Shown here one piece after another: positions 1-6,763 of a DNA stretch of 64,000 bases; the stretch's first letter is position 1; every line of letters starts with the position of its first letter. The notes beneath the pieces were generated by a model, which saw only the letters and a list, made by a program, of their open reading frames with translations, was not told the origin of the DNA and searched no databases. The translations under genes and the position numbers were made by a program. This DNA comes from an uncultured Lachnospiraceae bacterium. GTDB lineage: Bacteria; Bacillota; Clostridia; Lachnospirales; Lachnospiraceae. Where the stretch lies: assembly GCA_910588285.1 (NCBI GenBank), contig CAJUQB010000001.1, positions 55,565 to 119,564 of the forward strand. Direction: 5' to 3'.

Positions 1-99
1 CTGCTTAATCTTGCTTGATCTGCTTGATCTGATAGAAGCAATTCACATTTTCGCTGTTTGTGCATATAGTATTTACAACTGCAAATACATGAGGTGCAT

Positions 100-1368
100 A
101 TGCCAAGACAGAGTATACATTATACCCAGACAGAAGCAGCAGACCGGGGCAGCCTCAGGGTACAGGTGGAGAGCGTCACCGGGGCGTTGCCCATTGAAAA
201 TGCCAGGGTTACCATTTCCTACAGCGGAGATCCGGTAAGCGCCATTGAACAGCTGTCCACAGATGCCTCCGGCCATGCGGAGCAGGTGGAGCTGGCGACG
301 CCTCCCTTGGAGTACAGCATGGAACCGGATCAGCCCCAGCCCTATGCAGAATATAACGTGCGGGTGGAGGCGGAGGGCTTCCAGCCGGTGGATATTGACG
401 GTGTGGAGGTTTTTGCCGGGGAGACGGCGCTGCAGGATGTAAGGCTGCGGCCTCTGGCCAATGTGTCGGAGCCTCTGCGCAATATTGTGATCCCGGCCAA
501 TACCCTGTTCGGGGATTATCCGCCCAAGATCGCGGAGGCAGAGATCAAGCCGGTCAATGAGTCCGGGGAAATCGTCTTAAGCCGTGTGGTGGTGCCGGAA
601 TATGTGGTGGTGCATGACGGCGTTCCCAGGGACAGCACGGCCCAAGATTACTATGTGCGGTATCGGGATTACATCAAAAATGTGGCCTCCAGCGAGATCT
701 ATTCCACCTGGCCGGATGCCACCATTCGGGCGAATATCCTTGCGATCATGTCCTTTACCCTGAATCGGGTCTACACGGAATGGTATCGGAACAAGGGGTA
801 TGATTTTACCATTACCTCCTCTACTGCATACGACCATAAGTGGATATACGGAAGAAATATATTCAGCAATATTTCCCTGATTGTGGATGAAATATTTGCC
901 AATTACCTCTCAAGGCCCAATGTGAAGCAGCCGATTCTGACCCAGTACTGTGATGGGGAGCGGGTGTCATGCCCGAATTGGATGAGCCAATGGGGCTCCA
1001 AATACCTGGGAGATCAGGGAAGTTCTGCCATTGAGATCCTGCGTTACTACTATGGCAGCAGCATGTACATCAATGAAGCGGAGGAGATTTCCGGCATCCC
1101 GGCCTCCTGGCCCCGGGAGAATCTTGCAGTGGGATCCAGCGGGGATAAGGTGCGTCAGATCCAGGAGCAGCTGGACCGCATTGCCCAGGTATATTCCGCC
1201 ATCCCGCGGATTGCGGCAGACGGGAATTACGGGCCGGCCACAGAGGGGGCTGTGCGGGCGTTCCAGTCTACCTTCGGCCTTCCGGTGACTGGGATTATTG
1301 ATTATAGGACCTGGTACAAGATATCCGAGCTCTATGTGGCAATTACAAGAATTGCGGAGCTCTATTAA
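100..1368 (+). CDS. SpoIID-like protein with C-terminal peptidoglycan-binding domain
   Basis: The protein (about 422 residues) reads as three parts. The first ~110 residues resemble a carboxypeptidase-regulatory-like beta-sandwich (repeated 'G..V..A..A' strands). The middle ~200 residues look SpoIID/amidase-enhancer-like (a 'WPDATIRANILAIMSFTLNR' helix, then Tyr/Ser-rich stretches). The last ~75 residues are a PG_binding_1 repeat (GSSGDKVRQIQEQL, then DGNYGPATEGAVRAFQ). A role in cell-wall or spore-cortex remodelling is inferred. There is no signal peptide, so it may act in the cytoplasm or forespore, or use another export route. I chose ATG at 100 because AGGTG at 92-96 is at a workable distance; a GTG at 94 lies inside that site. 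The gene stands alone near the left edge. Confidence 0.72.
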   Translation: MPRQSIHYTQTEAADRGSLRVQVESVTGALPIENARVTISYSGDPVSAIEQLSTDASGHAEQVELATPPLEYSMEPDQPQPYAEYNVRVEAEGFQPVDIDGVEVFAGETALQDVRLRPLANVSEPLRNIVIPANTLFGDYPPKIAEAEIKPVNESGEIVLSRVVVPEYVVVHDGVPRDSTAQDYYVRYRDYIKNVASSEIYSTWPDATIRANILAIMSFTLNRVYTEWYRNKGYDFTITSSTAYDHKWIYGRNIFSNISLIVDEIFANYLSRPNVKQPILTQYCDGERVSCPNWMSQWGSKYLGDQGSSAIEILRYYYGSSMYINEAEEISGIPASWPRENLAVGSSGDKVRQIQEQLDRIAQVYSAIPRIAADGNYGPATEGAVRAFQSTFGLPVTGIIDYRTWYKISELYVAITRIAELY

Positions 1369-1413
1369 CCGAGATGGAGATTAACCGATATCGTATGATA
1401 TGTTCACAAAAAT

Positions 1414-1437
1414 GGCGGCAGGTGTTATCCTGCCGCC
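1414..1437 (+). terminator. GC-rich hairpin after the peptidoglycan-binding gene
   Basis: A perfect 9-bp inverted repeat GGCGGCAGG / CCTGCCGCC with a 6-nt loop lies 46 bp after the upstream stop codon. A pyrimidine-rich stretch rather than a clean T-run follows, so it is only a probable terminator. Confidence 0.45.
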
Positions 1438-1470
1438 TGCTCTTTCTGCCTATCCCCTCCGCAGCCCGCC

Positions 1471-1516
1471 GATCAGCTCCGCCCGTCGATCGTTCCGCCC
1501 GTCGATCGTTCCGCCC
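1471..1516. repeat. Short tandem repeat, 16-bp unit
   Basis: The 16-bp unit GTCGATCGTTCCGCCC occurs twice back to back (1485-1500 and 1501-1516), preceded by a degenerate copy ending in CTCCGCCC. It lies in the 419-bp gap 1369-1787, which otherwise holds only the hairpin at 1414 and the inverted repeat at 1678. No convincing gene was seen in the gap. Confidence 0.6.
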
Positions 1517-1677
1517 GCCAGCCTTCCGGAAAACTGCAGATATGTTCCAAACAGATCAGCGTGGGGTCCGGTTCTGCAACTTAAAAGGAGTGGAAGAAAG
1601 GACCATGGGGGCTATTCTCTGCGTTTGTCTCCAGTCTGGGAATTGAAAAAAGAATTATATTGTGATACAATGAGCAT

Positions 1678-1751
1678 TAGAGCGTGTTTGAAAATTCATT
1701 TCCGCTATCTGCGCGCCCTACTTTGCGGTATCAATTTTCAAACACGTTCTA
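1678..1751. repeat. Imperfect 74-bp inverted repeat, REP/MITE-like
   Basis: The 19-bp arms at 1678-1696 and 1733-1751 (TAGAGCGTGTTTGAAAATT against its complement) match at all but one position, and that mismatch is a possible G-U pair in RNA. The 36-nt loop has its own short CCGC/GCGG pairing. The element sits 36 bp before the DUF1700 start. Its shape fits a small dispersed palindromic element; no second copy was noticed in this window, so mobility is inference. Confidence 0.6.
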
Positions 1752-1787
1752 GCGGGGAGCCATGAGAACAGTATAAAGGAGATTCAT

Positions 1788-2198
1788 ATGACAAGGCAGG
1801 AATTCATAGAACAGCTGCGTATTGCACTGCAGGGGACGATCCCCCAGGAGAAGATCAACGAGCATCTGGGCTACTATGACAACTATATCATGGAGGAGGC
1901 CCGCAAAGGTCGGACAGAAGAGCAGGTGATAGAGCTGCTGGGAGATCCCAGGCTGATCGCAAAGACGCTGGCAATGACGGATACTTCCGGCAGGGCGGAG
2001 GAGACGGGGCGCCAGAGCCAGAAGGAGCAGAAGAGCGGCTTTCGGTGGAACAGCTGGTATGGAAGAGTCCTGTTCATCATTATTGCAATTTTGCTTGTGG
2101 TGGTTGTCGGGCATGTTCTGGCATTTTTGCTGCCCATTGTACTGACCATTGTATTAGCTTTGTTCGTGCTATCCTTTTTTCTGGGAAAGAGACGCTAA
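1788..2198 (+). CDS. DUF1700/HAAS-type small membrane protein
   Basis: 136 residues. The first ~60 residues match the helical DUF1700 'HAAS' pattern (MTRQEFIEQLRIAL, then YYDNYIMEEARKGRTEEQVI and ELLGDP). In Firmicutes this usually sits beside a PadR-type regulator and a membrane domain; no PadR gene is present here. A polar linker is followed by two closely spaced hydrophobic segments (about residues 86-131) ending in KRR, so the helical head should face the cytoplasm. The start has AAGGAG at a good distance. It precedes the large CNB-like gene by 36 bp and could share its transcript. Function unknown. Confidence 0.7.
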   Translation: MTRQEFIEQLRIALQGTIPQEKINEHLGYYDNYIMEEARKGRTEEQVIELLGDPRLIAKTLAMTDTSGRAEETGRQSQKEQKSGFRWNSWYGRVLFIIIAILLVVVVGHVLAFLLPIVLTIVLALFVLSFFLGKRR

Positions 2199-2234
2199 AA
2201 GGAATCGGAATAATCGGAATAGTTGGAGGTTGGA

Positions 2235-4490
2235 ATGAAAACAATAACAATAGCGCAAGGAGAGAAGTTTATACAGAAGGGAGATCGGGTGAACAGCCTG
2301 TATATGTTGCTTTCGGGAACCGTACGGGGAAGCAACCGGAAGGATGCGTGGGATCTGGAGCCGGGGAGCCTGGTAGGCTTTTCCTCCTGCAGCTCGGAGA
2401 CGTATCTTAGCGATTTTACAGCAATGACAGAGTGCAAGCTGTATGCCTGGGATTACCACGGGCCAGAGGATTTTGTGAAGATTTTCAAGGAGGATGAGAA
2501 ATATATCAGCGTATTCGTGATGTCGGCTGTGCGGCATACCTTTACGACTCTAAGACGCTTCCGGAATTATTGTCAGCAGGCAAGAAATTATTATGGGTTC
2601 CTGACGAAAATGTACGGAGAGTACAGCAAGAGCTGTGAATCCAGCCGTATTCCCATTCATGAGTTTGGCAAGATGGAGATAGCGGAGCCCTATTCGCCCA
2701 AATACCAGATCAGCGATTACATTACCGTATTCTACCAGCGTTTTTCTTCCATGAATCTTAAGGCCATGGAGGAGTTTTTGAAGCGTGACCTTGCGATGTG
2801 CGTAGGGGAGCTCCTCAATGGAGACGTGTGGACCATTAAGGCCATGGAGATGATCGCGGACCTGAAGGATTACCTGGAGCTGCAGAAGGAGCTTCTTTTG
2901 GATGAGAGCGAAGATGATCTGTACCACCGCTATTTTGACCTGGCAGTGAAGGTCAGCGACGCGGGGGGAGATATCTCTGCTCTGAAGGAGCAGATTGCGC
3001 AGATTCAGAGCTATGCCAGGGAGAGCGGCCTCTATCATCCGGAATGGCTGAACCGTATGTTCAGCACCTATGAAAAATATGATTTTACCAAGAGCAGTCA
3101 GGCCAATGCCTGGGAGGAGTTCTCCCAGGATGAGGTGGATTATCTGGAGGAGATTCTCGCGTATGCGGAATATACCGGGGATGCAGCAAAGAATCTGCGG
3201 GAAGACCTTAGGGCCTATGGCCAGGTTACGGATAAGTTTTCCAGCAGCGACGATCTGCGGAGCCTGCGCAAACGGCTGACCAGCGGCTTTTTTGACCTCT
3301 ATAAAAAGGCGCTTCAGAAGAGCCTGGCAGGGGGGCCTGTTCCGGCCAGTGTGATGATGCTGTTCAATTTTGGCTTCCTGGATCCCCAGCTGGCAGGAGA
3401 GGAGGCCACAAGAGGCCTGCATATGCTCACCGAGAAGCTGGATCAATGCAATTCCTCCAATATATATACCATTTATGAGTGGCTCTGCAGCATTTACAAT
3501 GGCAAAAACGAACCCTCCAAAAATGAGTTTGATATGGACTATCCGGCCTTTTTGGCAGACCAGAAGAAGTCTGGCTCAATTTCTGCCAAGGAGGAGCAGG
3601 AGCTTTTGAACGACAAATGGAAAAAGGTGGAATTTGAGATTGATAATATGTTCATGGCCAACAACCGCATGACTTATGGCAAGATCACCTCCTACTGCCC
3701 GGTGCTCTGCGAGGATGATATCATTAATTCCGTAGATAACATGCTGGTAACGACGGAAAAGCTCAGGTCTGCCATGAATTATATCAGAGGCATTGATTTC
3801 TCCATTTTTTACCGCCAGATTGTATTTTCGGATTCAGCCCGCGATATTAATATGGAAATGCTGCAAAAGGAAGTACTGCCCATTACCATTCTGATGCCCA
3901 ATGCCGGGAGCCGCGCCATGATGTGGCAGGAGACCTCCGGGATCAAGCGTGATACGCCGGCCCGTTTCATCTTCCCCATCATGACAGTGGCAAATATCAT
4001 GGAGATGATGATCGAGATCGCAGGGCGTTACCGCTGGGAGATCTGCCGGAAGATTCAGGGCGTACGCTGGAATGATGTGACAGAGCCGTCCCTGACCTCA
4101 GAGTACAGTGATTTTATCCAGTATTACCGCAAGAATCATGAATTGTCTGCGGATGCCAAGGAGAAGGTGAAGAATGCCCTCCAGAAGTCCAAAAACAATT
4201 TCCGCGAGGTATTTGTCAAGGATTACCAGAGCTGGATTAATTATGAGGCAAAGGGAAGCTTCCGGGTGAATAAGGTGTCTCGTGATATTTTGTTCCGATA
4301 CTGCCCCTTCTCCAAGAAGATCCGGCAGGAATTGAAGATCAATCCCATGTACCGCGATATGTTCGAGAAGTTTGAAATGATGGCAGACCGTGCGGCCAAG
4401 CGTCTGGATATGCTCTATGACCGTTATAAGAAAAAGGGAGGCCAGATTACCAAGGAGCTGCAGGGCAACCGGGATTTTTATAATCTGTAA
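2235..4490 (+). CDS. Large protein with N-terminal cyclic-nucleotide-binding-like domain
   Basis: 751 residues from the ATG at 2235, which has GGAGGT at 2225-2230; the in-frame TTG at 2223 would overlap that site. Residues ~5-95 look like a Crp-type cyclic-nucleotide-binding beta-roll (GEKFIQKGDRVNSLYMLLSG, then LEPGSLVGF). The remaining ~650 residues are acidic/basic, mostly helical, with no transmembrane segment, no helix-turn-helix and no motif I recognise. It is therefore not a Crp transcription factor; a soluble sensor or scaffold is the most that can be inferred. It follows the DUF1700 gene and is closed by a strong hairpin at 4521. Confidence 0.6.
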   Translation: MKTITIAQGEKFIQKGDRVNSLYMLLSGTVRGSNRKDAWDLEPGSLVGFSSCSSETYLSDFTAMTECKLYAWDYHGPEDFVKIFKEDEKYISVFVMSAVRHTFTTLRRFRNYCQQARNYYGFLTKMYGEYSKSCESSRIPIHEFGKMEIAEPYSPKYQISDYITVFYQRFSSMNLKAMEEFLKRDLAMCVGELLNGDVWTIKAMEMIADLKDYLELQKELLLDESEDDLYHRYFDLAVKVSDAGGDISALKEQIAQIQSYARESGLYHPEWLNRMFSTYEKYDFTKSSQANAWEEFSQDEVDYLEEILAYAEYTGDAAKNLREDLRAYGQVTDKFSSSDDLRSLRKRLTSGFFDLYKKALQKSLAGGPVPASVMMLFNFGFLDPQLAGEEATRGLHMLTEKLDQCNSSNIYTIYEWLCSIYNGKNEPSKNEFDMDYPAFLADQKKSGSISAKEEQELLNDKWKKVEFEIDNMFMANNRMTYGKITSYCPVLCEDDIINSVDNMLVTTEKLRSAMNYIRGIDFSIFYRQIVFSDSARDINMEMLQKEVLPITILMPNAGSRAMMWQETSGIKRDTPARFIFPIMTVANIMEMMIEIAGRYRWEICRKIQGVRWNDVTEPSLTSEYSDFIQYYRKNHELSADAKEKVKNALQKSKNNFREVFVKDYQSWINYEAKGSFRVNKVSRDILFRYCPFSKKIRQELKINPMYRDMFEKFEMMADRAAKRLDMLYDRYKKKGGQITKELQGNRDFYNL

Positions 4491-4520
4491 ATCATAGCCT
4501 GTAAATCATAGATAAAAGGA

Positions 4521-4553
4521 AGAAAGACCATTGGGGGAGCCAATGGTCTTTCT
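4521..4553 (+). terminator. Rho-independent terminator-like hairpin
   Basis: A perfect 14-bp stem AGAAAGACCATTGG / CCAATGGTCTTTCT with a 5-nt loop lies 30 bp after the stop codon of the CNB-like gene. Its descending arm supplies the T-rich stretch (TCTTTCTT). Confidence 0.75.
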
Positions 4554-4754
4554 TATGAGGGGAGTATAAATAATTAATAAGGGGTATAACTTGTAAATGA
4601 ATCCCGAAAATGCCGAAATTCGATTTACGCTCCAATTATAATATATTTTAGAAAAAATTGCAATCAAAAAATCGTTGATTATTTTGAATAAAATATAAAA
4701 TATTTCAGATAATATTTATGCTGAAAGGCAACAAATCTTAGGAGGTAATGAATC

Positions 4755-4982
4755 ATGGCAAAGAATACCAATTCTCAGAACAAGAGCACCAATGCAAACA
4801 ATTCCCAGAACAGCAATGCGCAGAATACGCATACCCAGAACAGCTATTCTCAGAACAGCTATTCTCAGAACAGCAACTCCCAGAACAGCAACTCTCAGAA
4901 CAGCAATACCCAGAACAGCAACTCTCAGAACAGCACCCAGAACAAGGCCAGCAACAAGAGCGGAAGCAACTGTAATTATTAG
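4755..4982 (+). CDS. Ser/Asn/Gln pentapeptide-repeat miniprotein
   Basis: 75 residues made almost entirely of Asn, Ser, Gln and Thr. From residue 20 to 59 there are eight perfect-register pentads of the form [ST]-x-[STA]-Q-N, then a shortened STQN and the tail KASNKSGSNCNY with a single Cys. There is no signal peptide or membrane segment. It is a real gene rather than an accident: AGGAGGTAATG is well placed before ATG 4755, the upstream region is very AT-rich, and a canonical terminator follows at 5029. The composition recalls gamma-type small acid-soluble spore proteins, but I do not see their signature, so this is only a hypothesis. It is monocistronic. Confidence 0.65.
   Translation: MAKNTNSQNKSTNANNSQNSNAQNTHTQNSYSQNSYSQNSNSQNSNSQNSNTQNSNSQNSTQNKASNKSGSNCNY
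4812..4943 (+). repeat. 15-bp tandem repeats inside the pentapeptide-repeat gene
   Basis: Units close to AGCAACTCCCAGAAC are repeated about eight times in register with codons, the last unit shortened by 3 bp. Because the unit is a multiple of three, gain or loss of copies keeps the frame. All three forward frames and the reverse strand are also open across it, which explains the overlapping spurious reading frames. Confidence 0.75.
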
Positions 4983-5028
4983 TTGACAAGATGCAAAAAT
5001 AGAAAAACATCATATGATATGTATAAGA

Positions 5029-5063
5029 ACAGATTGCAGGAATCAACTGCAATCTGTTTTTTC
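5029..5063 (+). terminator. Rho-independent terminator
   Basis: The 11-bp perfect stem ACAGATTGCAG / CTGCAATCTGT has a 7-nt loop and is followed by a T-run. It lies 46 bp after the pentapeptide-repeat gene. Confidence 0.9.
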
Positions 5064-5110
5064 AATAAAAAAAGTGCATTTTTAGAGTGTTCAGGAAAGG
5101 AGCAGCGCCC

Positions 5111-5413
5111 ATGAGTGTTCGGGCAATCAGCATCAGAGAGGTGGAAGGATACCTGCAAAGGCCGGGAACCAGGCTGGTGGATCTGCGCAGCCGGGAAGAG
5201 TATGACCAGTACCATTTGGAGGGGGCCATGAATGTTCCCTATGAGGAGAACTTTCAGCCGGAAGGACGCCTGGAGCATGGCTATCGTTATATTCTGTATT
5301 GCGAGCGGGGAGGCGTCAGCCTGAAGGCAGCGCGGCGGATGAGCGAAAGCGGTTATGAGGTTTTTACGGTAATCGGGGGGATCAAGGCCTGGGAAGATTT
5401 ATACGGATTTTAA
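5111..5413 (+). CDS. Single-domain rhodanese-like sulfurtransferase
   Basis: About 100 residues, the usual length of a single rhodanese domain (GlpE/PspE type). The family features are visible: LVDLRSREEYDQYHLEGAMN, the active-site loop Y-C-E-R-G-G-V-S with the persulfide-carrying Cys, and the C-terminal GGIKAWEDL. It should move sulfane sulfur from a donor to a thiol or cyanide acceptor in the cytoplasm; the partner is unknown. The start is ATG 5111, with AAAGGAG at 5096-5102; a GTG at 5087 precedes that site. The gene lies between a terminator and the FMN riboswitch, so it is probably transcribed alone. Confidence 0.85.
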   Translation: MSVRAISIREVEGYLQRPGTRLVDLRSREEYDQYHLEGAMNVPYEENFQPEGRLEHGYRYILYCERGGVSLKAARRMSESGYEVFTVIGGIKAWEDLYGF

Positions 5414-5466
5414 GGCTTGACAATAAGAAAAAAAGTGATTATAATGAACAGCGTAAACAAAATAAC

Positions 5467-5635
5467 AGTTCTTCGGGGCAGGGTGATTTTCGGCAGACAG
5501 CCGGAGAGATTCCCGACCGACGGTGATGTCAGAACAGCTGATCAGAGAGCTTCTGAACAAGTCCGTGACCGGCCCATGGCCGTTGATTTGGTGAGAATCC
5601 AAAACCGACAGTACAGTCTGGATGAGAGAAGATGA
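5467..5635 (+). promoter_or_regulatory. FMN riboswitch (RFN element) upstream of ribU
   Basis: The conserved blocks of the RFN aptamer are present in order: CTTCGGGGCAGGGTG near 5470, the central arms with GACCGACGGTGATGTC and GACCGGCCCATGGCC, TTGATTTGGTGAGAATCC near 5583, ACCGACAGT, and the closing AGTCTGGATGAGAGAAGA. FMN binding is known to repress riboflavin genes. The gene downstream encodes a riboflavin transporter S-component, which fits. Confidence 0.95.
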
Positions 5636-5662
5636 CATTTCATTACCGTATGCAGAATCGTG

Positions 5663-5697
5663 CGCCCCGGAATTCATTTCCGGGGCGTTTTATTCTT
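5663..5697 (+). terminator. Expression-platform terminator of the FMN riboswitch
   Basis: The 10-bp stem CGCCCCGGAA / TTCCGGGGCG with a 5-nt loop is followed by TTTTATTCTTT. It lies directly after the aptamer and 61 bp before ribU, the position expected for FMN-dependent premature termination. Confidence 0.85.
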
Positions 5698-5757
5698 TCA
5701 TAGGAAAGGTGTGTCGGTCATCTCCACCGAGGCAGAACAAAAAAGGAGCGTGTGAGT

Positions 5758-6417
5758 ATGAGTAATGTAAGGACAAATGCAGGAAATGCTGCAACAAACA
5801 AGGCAGGCACAATGGCCGGGGCAAACAGGAGAATGAGTGTGAATGTGCGCAAGATGACTATGACAGCCATGCTTTCGGCAGTTGCATTTATTTTGATGTT
5901 TCTTGATTTTTCCGTGCCGATTATGCCGGCCTTTATCAAGATGGATCTGTCGGAGCTGCCGGCTCTGATTGGGGCCTTTGCCATGGGGCCTGTCAGCGGG
6001 GTTGTGATCTGCCTGATCAAGAACCTTCTGCACCTGTTTATGACCAGTACCGGCGGGGCGGGAGAGCTGTCCAATTTCATACTGGGCGCCTGCTTTGTGC
6101 TGCCGGCAGGATTGGTATATAAGAAATGGAAGGGCAAGAAGGCAGCAGTCTGGGGCTCCCTGCTGGGGGCGGCGCTGATGGCGGTCTTAAGCATTGCGGT
6201 CAACTATTTTATTACATATCCCGTGTACTACAATTTTATGCCAAAGGAGACGATCCTGGCGGCATACCAGGCGATTTTTTCAGGGGTGGACAGTATTCTG
6301 GAGAGCATTGTGGTATTTAATATGCCATTTAATTTTGTGAAGGGGCTGTTCAGCGTGATCATTACACTGCTGATCTATAAACCTCTTTCCCCGATTATCA
6401 AAGGGGGGCATCAGTAA
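5758..6417 (+). CDS. ribU: Riboflavin ECF transporter S-component RibU
   Basis: 219 residues. After a ~35-residue polar N-terminus the protein carries five to six hydrophobic helices, with TAMLSAVAFILMFLDFSVP and MPAFIKMDLSELPALIGAFA typical of RibU/ECF S-components. It binds riboflavin in the membrane and needs the shared EcfA/EcfA'/EcfT module, which is not in this window. ATG 5758 fits the AAGGAG at 5743-5748 better than GTG 5752. The FMN riboswitch directly upstream strongly supports the substrate. The long N-terminal extension, rich in Asn and Ala, is somewhat unusual. Confidence 0.92.
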   Translation: MSNVRTNAGNAATNKAGTMAGANRRMSVNVRKMTMTAMLSAVAFILMFLDFSVPIMPAFIKMDLSELPALIGAFAMGPVSGVVICLIKNLLHLFMTSTGGAGELSNFILGACFVLPAGLVYKKWKGKKAAVWGSLLGAALMAVLSIAVNYFITYPVYYNFMPKETILAAYQAIFSGVDSILESIVVFNMPFNFVKGLFSVIITLLIYKPLSPIIKGGHQ

Positions 6418-6475
6418 AGGCAGCAGAAGCCTGTAGCCGGACTCTGCGGAGGTGGAAAATGAAAGGATTCATTGT

Positions 6476-6504
6476 TTGACAATTTAGCGGAAGAATGCTA
6501 TGAT
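6476..6504 (+). promoter_or_regulatory. Sigma-A promoter for the leader and ABC exporter
   Basis: TTGACA (6476-6481), a 17-bp spacer and TATGAT (6499-6504) make a near-perfect housekeeping promoter. Transcription should start near 6511, some 28 nt before the MVRLR leader ATG and about 250 nt before the ABC gene. Confidence 0.85.
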
Positions 6505-6538
6505 AGTTCCATCATAAGATGATTGGAGAAATAATTAT

Positions 6539-6556
6539 ATGGTACGTTTAAGATAA
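6539..6556 (+). CDS. Candidate regulatory leader peptide MVRLR
   Basis: A five-codon reading frame (ATG GTA CGT TTA AGA TAA) begins 28 nt downstream of the predicted transcription start and has GGAG upstream at 6524-6527. It ends in Arg-Leu-Arg, the same 'R/K-x-R/K' motif at which macrolide-bound ribosomes are known to stall on ErmD-type (MTHSMRLR...) and MefA-type (MTASMRLR) leaders. It is followed by mutually exclusive stems and a terminator before an ABC exporter gene, the arrangement of antibiotic-induced attenuation. That it is translated and drug-responsive is inference. Confidence 0.55.
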   Translation: MVRLR

Positions 6557-6564
6557 GTAGCAGG

Positions 6565-6681
6565 ACAAATGAAGCGATTGAAATGAATTAGAATTGCTTA
6601 CCTGAAGATATATATCAGGCTTATTTGTTATGCTTATTTATCTACGTGGAAGTAGGGGAATCCTTTGGGATATTTCCTATT
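6565..6681 (+). promoter_or_regulatory. Attenuator-type leader with alternative stems
   Basis: AAGC at 6572-6575 can pair in two ways. One is the local stem AAGCGATT (6572-6579) with AATTGCTT (6592-6599). The other is a longer stem in which ACAAAT (6565-6570) plus AAGC pair with GCTT plus ATTTGT (6619-6628), enclosing a CCTGA/TCAGG hairpin (6601-6619). A third hairpin (TAGG 6653-6656 with CCTA 6676-6679) precedes the terminator at 6699. A ribosome held on the MVRLR frame would cover or neighbour the first arm, as in ribosome-mediated attenuation. Structures were paired by eye, not calculated. Confidence 0.5.
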
Positions 6682-6698
6682 TATTTTGGTGTAGTTTG

Positions 6699-6742
6699 CA
6701 GACTCAGAAGCCGATGGTTATCTGAGTCTGTTTTTTGTTTTA
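6699..6742 (+). terminator. Leader terminator before the ABC exporter
   Basis: The perfect 10-bp stem CAGACTCAGA / TCTGAGTCTG with a 12-nt loop is followed by TTTTTTGTTTTAT. It sits only 22 bp before the ABC exporter start, so it must be bypassed for expression; it is an attenuator rather than a gene-end terminator. Confidence 0.85.
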
Positions 6743-6763
6743 TAGGAATTGGAGGAAATATAT

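Noticed and set aside
1374..1765. Two overlapping frames of 90 and 121 residues after the peptidoglycan-binding gene
   Set aside because: They are Arg/Pro/Ser-rich, cross the tandem repeat and hairpin, and lack ribosome sites.
4812..4943. CRISPR-like array
   Set aside because: Repeats are contiguous 15-bp units in codon register with no spacers.
4753..5052. Cys/Ser-rich frame on the minus strand opposite the pentapeptide-repeat gene
   Set aside because: It is the reverse reading of the 15-bp repeats and has no ribosome site; the plus frame has a strong one.
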